From: Alisma plantago-aquatica
Lineage: Eukaryota > Streptophyta > Magnoliopsida > Alismatales > Alismataceae
Length of the DNA stretch: 64,000 nt
Direction of reading: 5' to 3'
NCBI GenBank assembly: GCA_963693085.1
Contig: OY856410.1
Location: 1,389,979,863-1,390,043,862 of the forward strand
The notes under the pieces are model-generated. The model worked only from the letters and a program-made list of their open reading frames with translations, made no database searches and was not told where the DNA came from. Shown here in pieces: positions 58,322 through 64,000 of the stretch (its first letter is position 1; each line of letters starts with the position of its first letter). Position numbers and translations under genes: made by a program.

Positions 58322-58956
58322 TGTGACATAGTGGAATTTTACATAAGTTTGAATTAATTCCAATTTTTCCCTCTTTATACTCACTCATGGTCCCAATTCA
58401 TTTTTCTTGGCTACGTAATCAATATTGACACTCAAGTACGAAATATGGTGATCAATGTAGTTTTTATACACATTATAACGCCTCAAATTATATTCAATAT
58501 TCACTTTATCCAAAGGATCAAATTGATCCATCAAACTTTATCATTTGGTTCTCTAACTTTTTCTAGATGTTCTCTACATTTTTGTAAATCTATGTTCCAA
58601 ATTTCATTTGATTTGGACATTCCTACATTTACTATGGTTTCTTGAAGTTTTATGCTAAAAACTCCTTCATTTGCCTTTTTAATTGGTTTTTCAACATCAA
58701 CTATCCAGGGCAATACAAATGGAATACTGAATAAGATCACTTCCGCACTCTGCATACTCTGATGACAAAAATAAATCAGATATATCTCCATATTGGGTTA
58801 GTTGTTCTTTAAATATCCAGTTTTTTGAGTTATTATTTCTGATTGTATATGCCAGTGTGATAGATCCTATCGGGCCACTCAGGGATGGGTGCTTCTATCA
58901 TTTTACTACTGTCTAGGCAGTAGGATTGGGATTGGGGTATGAACGGTTCCGTGACA
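58322..58956 (+). repeat. 3' LTR of element W (internally deleted)
   Basis: 635 bp. It matches both ends of the 5' LTR. The junction CTATCCAGGGCAATACAAAT fuses the two flanks at a shared GGC, as expected for a microhomology deletion. Confidence 0.88.
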
Positions 58957-58961
58957 CTATC

Positions 58962-59956
58962 CACCCTTATGTTTACAACGAATCCACACATACCAAGTGG
59001 TAATGATCCACTTGAAAGTTGTGTCCTAGAAAGAAAAGACACAAAGGGAAACACACTTCCCACATCATAGCAACATTGTTCAAAGTCACTAGCAAAAAGG
59101 TAACCAATTCTATTTTCATTATGCAAGTTACAACTTCTTATGTATCATTTTACCTTTTTCATTTCATGTTCCCTGCCATTAGCATAGGAATCAACATGAT
59201 TAACATATTTCATTACTCCTTCCTTGACAACTATTTATCACACTTGATATTTTCTTTATTTTATTATGTTTTTCAACTACTTATCGATAGGTAAATCATC
59301 ATATTCCACATTTTGTTCATTAAATCGGTATCATCTCCTTTAATTTCTTTCACATGCCATGCTGATTTTTCATTAACACTTTCTTACACACATAGGTTGG
59401 TCTAAGATTAACTCAGGTTCCACCTTATTTCTTTGTCATTGTTCTCATTCATCTTCTCATTTTGTACTTGTTATAGGAGTTTTCTCTATGTTATGTGGAT
59501 TTCATACCTTGATTCACTTTATAAGCATACACTTGTTTATCTTTTACTTTATTTACTTCTTGAATCACATCTTCAAGAACTCCTCTTTTTCTTATTTGTA
59601 TTCAGATTTAGATTTCATGGTGTTGTATATTTCTCTTATATTTACCAAACATTTAATTTTTGATAGATAATGATGCAATTCTCATCTTCTTTAAGGTAGG
59701 ATTGAGATATTCACACCATTATTTCTTTTTAGTTATGCTCTTTAGATTGTCTCAAAATGACTACTTGATCAGAGTAATTGGAAAGATAACAATCTAAGAG
59801 TTCCATACTTACCTTTTCTTCAATAATTAAATACCTAGCCAAGGCACCCAAATGCTGAGATTAGGTAGTATGCACCATATTTTTATGTCATATTCCTAAC
59901 TTAGACATCATCCAACTCCTAATTCCTAGTGTCCCTATAGATTCAATGAACCTAAA
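58962..59956 (-). other. X internal region next to PBS
   Basis: By position this is the gag region of X on the minus strand. No conserved gag motif or long frame is readable. T-rich on the plus strand. Confidence 0.4.
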
Positions 59957-59968
59957 GCTCGAATACCA
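59957..59968 (-). other. primer-binding site of element X
   Basis: The reverse complement TGGTATTCGAGC has two mismatches to the initiator tRNA-Met complement and lies three bases from TGTGAGAACC, the inner LTR end. Confidence 0.6.
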
Positions 59969-59971
59969 ACT

Positions 59972-60121
59972 TGTGAGAACCTGTTACACTAAACCAGATT
60001 ACTCAAAACATAAAACACAATCAATCACTAGTTAATCACATACCCAAAAATGCGGGTAAATTATAACCGATATCAATGTCAACACCCACTCAGAAACATT
60101 TTCATAAGAATCTGATTGGAA
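59972..60121 (-). repeat. 5' LTR fragment of element X
   Basis: It starts TGTGAGAACCTGTTACAC. About 150 bp remain before the GC-rich start of the LINE. The boundary with the LINE (about 60100-60122) is not exact. Confidence 0.45.
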
Positions 60122-60138
60122 GATGTCGGCGCTAAGGT

Positions 60139-61693
60139 TTGAGGGGGCGACCGGGGGCGATGGGGGGGGGGGGCGATCACGAGGGGGGAGGCGACAGCCA
60201 AATCTTTGATCCTGGAACAGATATGAATGACCTTAATGAAGCTACGAGGTGTCAGGATAGCAGCGACAGTGGTGAGGATGCCCAGCTACGACAAAGAAAC
60301 ACGGGGAAATGTAAAGGAACCACAACCTTATCTATCTCAGAGATAGGTTTTAACTTCAAGGTGGCAGGGATGCGCGACCATGGATGGAGTAACACCAGTC
60401 GGGAGGAAACCACGGGAAATGAAGCACATGATCTCAATTATGTATCTGGGAACCAAACGATCCCGACTCAGGTGATCGTTACGGAGGATACAGGCTCATA
60501 CGCCAGCGTGACGAAGGGGAATTCTGCGGGCAATAGTAGGGACGCGGCGGGAGGACAGACTGAGTCACTTTTCCTGGAAAAGCTTTTTGAAGAGAATCTG
60601 CCGCTGGGCGTGGTTTGTCTTGAGGAAATCGACAGTACCCCGACGTTACAGATCGACCCAGACACAGAGGAGGATCTCGTGCGCCAATGGCGGTATGCTA
60701 TGGTGGTGAGGATGCTAGGCACTGAGATCGGGAACATGACACTCATGGATAAACTTAAACTTCTGTGGAAGATCAAGGGTCACTTTAACATGTTCGAACT
60801 CGAACACAGACATTTCGTGGTGCAACTCTCCTTCAGCGAGGATTTTGATATGGCTCTGGTTGGAGGCCCATGGAAAATCTTTGGCTGCAATATTCTTGTA
60901 TGGGAATGGTACCCTAACTTCAAACTACAGAGGATCTACTAGATTACATGGTTACTTGGGTAAGAATCATGAACTTGTCGCTCCATTTGTACGTTCCTAC
61001 CATGTTAGAATACCTTGGCATGGCATTGGGATGTTTGGTGAAGGTGGACGCTCATACGGAGAACAGGTCACGAAGCCTCTTTGCGAGACTGGCAGTTGAT
61101 ATAGACACTTCTAAGGATCTGGCTGCTTCGATCCTAATCAGTGGCAGAGAGTATGAGGTCATATACGAGGGCCTGCCATGGCCTGTTCTAGATGTGGAAA
61201 GGAAGGGCATATATCAAAGAACTGTAGATAGCAAACCACAATGGAAGGAGCCAACAACCGACAGATTATGGAAAACCTACAAGGAGAACAACAGTCCAAT
61301 GTGTCAGAAGAGGCAAACGAGTAGCAGTAACAAAGAACGAAAAAGGCAAACATGAGAAGGATGACTATGTATGATAAGGCCAATCATGAATCATCCACAG
61401 CAGGACATACAAACCGCTTTGTGGGGCTACAACAGGAAGAAGTAGAAGAAAGAGGTGAGGAAGCAGGTGAGGAGGTTCCTAGGAGGAAAAGCTTGGAGAA
61501 TGTGGTAGTACCAGCAAAAACTTGGCACAAGAAGAAATTGACGACCAAGGAGGGAACATCGGAGGAAGAAAGGGGCGTCTTAAATGACATCACAAATACC
61601 CACAAGGAGACAAGTGGTACATCCATTAAATCCCAGAGTGAGAAGCAGATGTCCAAGGAGAAACATACGCTAGTGAACCCTGAAGTAGACTAG
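60139..61693 (+). pseudogene. LINE ORF1: DUF4283 and zinc knuckle
   Basis: The first frame (60139-60942) has a Gly-rich leader, a variable part, and DUF4283 (LWKIKGHFNMFELEHRHFVV, SFSEDFDMALVGGPWKIFGC, LVWEWYPNF). It ends at TAG. The next frame (60948-61180) continues with LYVPTMLEYLGMALGCLVKV and LFARLAVDIDTSKDL, the usual sequence up to the knuckle. A third frame carries CSRCGKEGHISKNC (61184-61225, CX2CX4HX4C) and then a Lys/Glu-rich tail interrupted by TAG codons. In active L1s this protein binds the element RNA. Its start is uncertain because the leader is of low complexity. Confidence 0.88.
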
Positions 61694-62098
61694 GTGATCG
61701 TGGTAGAGGAGGAAGCAGAAGATGAAGCAATTAAGGTTGACATGGAGGAGAATGACGCCCCACAACACAATAGGGATTACACAACATCAACACACCTGAA
61801 GAAGGACAAGAACAAAAAAGGATCACGAGATAAGGAGAAAACCTTGCAACCACGAAAAGCTGGTTCATGCAGTGGGTCTCAAATGAAGAGGAAGGGTAAG
61901 GCCAAACCTCCTGACCCAATAACAAGGAGGAGAAGCAGCAGATTCTGTCACCAGGAAACAAGTGAAAAAGGTTCACCAAGCCTGATTTCAAAGACCGTTG
62001 ATGTGTCTGGGACAAATAAGGAGATTAAGTTGAGCTTGGAAGAACCCATTACAGGCAAAAGAAGTGAGGGAGGAGCAATAGAAACAGACACCTACTGA
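61694..62098 (+). pseudogene. LINE ORF1 C-terminal tail
   Basis: Same frame as the knuckle, after the TAG at 61691-61693. Charged, low-complexity sequence (EEEAEDEAIKVDMEENDAPQ, KKDKNKKGSRDKEK) of the type that links DUF4283 ORF1 to ORF2. It ends TGA at 62096-62098, 35 bp before the ORF2 ATG. Confidence 0.65.
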
Positions 62099-62133
62099 AT
62101 TCAGTCTTATCCAAGCCAAGTCGGGGTTATCTA

Positions 62134-64000
62134 ATGTGTTTTATGTGTTGGAACGTTCGTGGGATCGGAAACAAAGATTGTTGTGCTATGGTGTCAAATT
62201 ACATGCGAGAACATAAACCAGATATAGTAGCTATTCTCGAACCCAGAATCAGTGGAAGATCAGCCATAAAGACTATCAAGAGCCTGGGGTTCAATTACTC
62301 TCATCACGTAGAAGCGTGTGGCTTTGCAGGGGGCATCTAGATTTGCTGGAAGGGAGGGGAGAAACAAGTCCAAATCATAAGTAGCCACCGTCAATTTGTT
62401 ACCTGCAGATTCGAGAACAAGGTGGTAGCTATGTTCGTATATTTGAATCCTCATATCACAGTGAGGAAACTCTTGTGGAAGCACATTACTACCACTAGCG
62501 AAAACGTCCAGGGACCATGGGTTGTGATGGGGGACATCAACACAACCTCATCGCCGGCGGAGAAATCAGGTAGTGATAGATTTGATTAAACTGAGGCTAG
62601 AATATTCAAGGAAACAACCATGGAGGCAGGACTCTCTGATCTAGGTTTCTCCAGTCCTCGTTTCACTTACAAACATGGTAGACTATAGGAAAGACTTGAT
62701 CGCACGCTGGCCAACGAAGCTTTCATCAGAGAATTCCCTGAATGGTTTGTGGAACACTTGCCAAGGGTTTCTTCAGACCATTGCCCGTTACTTCTCAAAC
62801 CACATAGACAAGAGGGAAAAAAGGATCGTTTTGTTGCAAAGGCTTCCTGGAATGGCAACGAAGCTTTCAGATCCTTGGTTAAGGAAAAGTGGGCCAATTT
62901 CATCGATTTCTATGCAACTCTTCAGACAGCAAGGCATGATCTGCTTAAGCTAGAAGATGAAGAGAAGAAGCACCAATATAAGGAGAAGCAGAGGCTACAT
63001 CGAAACATATCCACCCTGCAACATATGCTTGCGGAGCAATACGACTCCTTAGCTGACCAAATGTGTGATGATATGTAGGCTGATCTTCAATCTCTTATCA
63101 ATAAGGAGGAAGATGACTGGAAATAGAAGGCAAACATCCACTGGCTCTAAAATAGTGACAACAACACCAAGGTCTACCAGACATGGGTGAACCAGTGGAG
63201 GAGACAAAACACAGTCACATATCTCAAGAACGAGGCTGGCTACTAGATATCCAACGAAGCAGAGGTTATGTAGATGGTCGTTGCACATTTTCAGGACATT
63301 CTTACTCAGCCATCAAGACGAGATAGGTAGAACAGACCTAACATACCCAGAGCTTTCCGTACTCCCTAAGTCAGTCATCTGAACTACATTGCTTGTACAC
63401 CACCACCGGAGGAAGTTTTAGCTACTCTGGACTAAATGAAGCCTTTCAAGGCAGTAGGACCCGATGGAGTCACGGTGGAATTTCTTCAAGGAAACTGGGA
63501 AGCTGTAGGACAGTCAGTTACTGATACCGTACAGAATTTAGTTGTAGGGAGATGCCCAAATGACGGGGTCTGTGATGCTACGATCGTTCTTATTCCCAAT
63601 ACGCCCCAATCGGAGAGATGCGAGCAGCTCAGGTCAATATCGTTAAACAACATCATTCTAAAAATAGCCTCCATGTTAATCGTTGATCGATTGCAAAAGT
63701 TCATACAGCACTGGATATCTGCCGAATAAAGTAGCTTTGTTCTAGGAAGAAGAATCACGGACAACATTGCGTTAGTCCAGGAAGTTATCTATAATATGAG
63801 AAGTCGATGATGAGCCAAGACTATGGCCATCAAGGTCAACTTTTCCAAGGCGTATGATAGAATGTCATGGAGGTTTATCGAGGAAACTTTGCAGATGGTG
63901 GGTCTCCCAGTGAGCATTCGACAGTTCATTATGTTCTCCATTACAGAAGGCAGCTCAACTATTGTATGGAATGGTAAACAAGCCCGACCATTCAGGGCAA
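62134..64000 (+). pseudogene. LINE ORF2: endonuclease and reverse transcriptase (start)
   Basis: One reading frame runs from the ATG at 62134 to the window edge without any frameshift but with 14 stop codons. Endonuclease motifs: MCWNVRGIGN near the start, ILEPRISG, VVMGDINTTSS (about 62521-62553), RLDRTLAN-like sequence (about 62692-62712), and SSDHCPLLL (about 62770-62796). The RT begins with MKPFKAVGPDGVTVEFLQGN (63436 on), ATIVLIPNT, RSISLNNIILKIASMLIVDR, SSFVLGRRITDNIALVQE and the motif A region IKVNFSKAYDRMSW. Motif A has Asn where the first catalytic Asp normally stands. Endonuclease would nick target DNA and RT copy the RNA in active relatives. Confidence 0.93.

Larger units (their letters stand above)
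53353..58956 (+). mobile_element. Element W: non-coding chromovirus-derived LTR element
   Basis: It is flanked by perfect CTATC duplications (53348-53352 and 58957-58961). The 5' LTR is 53353-56168 (2816 bp, TGTCAC...GTGACA) and the 3' LTR is 58322-58956 (635 bp). The PBS TGGTATCAGAGC is at 56171-56182. The internal region of 2.15 kb has no ORF with a family signature, but ends with the chromovirus block GAATTTTGGGGACAAAATTC and PPT AAGGAGGGAAGGA. It is therefore a non-autonomous derivative that borrowed proteins from a related chromovirus. Confidence 0.88.
47798..60121 (-). mobile_element. Element X: decayed Tekay-type chromovirus, interrupted by W
   Basis: In element sense: 5' LTR fragment (from 59972 rightward, cut by the LINE), PBS (59957-59968), internal region 59956-58962 and 53352-52014, and 3' LTR 52013-47798. 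The 3' LTR starts TGTAAGGCCCC and shares blocks with the Z LTR (for example the segment near 48230-48330 against 4640-4760). Internal sequence without W is only about 2.35 kb. The chromodomain tail (KYTSLFALDFEGEIH) and an RNase H piece are the readable protein traces. The left end of the 3' LTR abuts Y, so X is truncated there or Y inserted in it. Confidence 0.7.
60122..64000 (+). mobile_element. L1-type LINE, 5' part, runs off the window
   Basis: It has a GC-rich 5' start with a G run (about 60162-60173), ORF1 with DUF4283 and a CCHC knuckle, then ORF2 with endonuclease and the beginning of reverse transcriptase. This order is that of plant L1 LINEs. ORF1 has two frameshifts and ORF2 many stops, so it is inactive. 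The 3' end, poly(A) and target duplication are outside the window. Confidence 0.92.

Noticed and set aside
62134..64000. Alternative genetic code (TAA/TAG read as Gln) or U-to-C editing to explain ORF2 stops
   Set aside because: TGA, Trp-to-TAG changes and the motif A Asp-to-Asn change also occur, and other elements in the window show frameshifts and deletions. Deamination of a silenced nuclear element explains all of it.

Overview
This is nuclear DNA from a flowering plant, probably one with a large, repeat-rich genome. I cannot name the species. Evidence for a plant: Tekay/Del-type chromovirus pol genes with C-terminal chromodomains, a TNT1-94-like copia pol, a Sirevirus-like gag with repeated polypurine tracts, primer-binding sites complementary to initiator tRNA-Met (TGGTATCAGAGC), and a plant L1 LINE whose ORF1 carries a DUF4283 domain. 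I see no confident housekeeping gene, no tRNA or rRNA gene, and no CRISPR or prokaryotic feature. Nearly everything to the right of about 3 kb is transposable elements nested inside one another.

Layout. 1-3033: a short two-exon GRF-zinc-finger gene, a frameshifted Myb/SANT-like gene, an unrecognised broken ORF, and subterminal repeats with a CCAAACAGGGGC terminus that look like the end of a DNA transposon. 3047-3859 plus 41016-47797: old chromovirus Y (+ strand), with only its 3' LTR present. Inside Y sits gypsy/Tekay element Z (3865-41010, - strand, 4.7-kb LTRs, target duplication GTAAT on both sides). The 5' LTR of Z is interrupted by copia element A (14259-38458, - strand). A was itself hit twice: by copia element B of the same family (15097-24237, duplication GTATC) in its left LTR, and by Sirevirus-like element C (29945-35803, duplication AGGTC/AGGTT) in its 5' leader. 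The insertion order is therefore Y, then Z, then A, then B and C.

47798-60121: chromovirus X (- strand, decayed), whose internal region carries element W (53353-58956, + strand, duplication CTATC). W has LTRs, a PBS and a PPT but no recognisable coding sequence. 60122-64000: a 5' portion of an L1 LINE (+ strand) with ORF1 and ORF2 (endonuclease and the start of reverse transcriptase), running off the window.

All pol genes are defective. The damage is mostly CAG/CAA/CGA/TGG to stop transitions, plus a few indels and deletions, as expected for methylated, silenced DNA. The most distinctive non-coding structure is the repeated presence, in three unrelated element families (Z, A/B and C), of dense arrays of short inverted repeats built on CGGTC/GACCG-like cores, together with a telobox-like array in the Z LTR.
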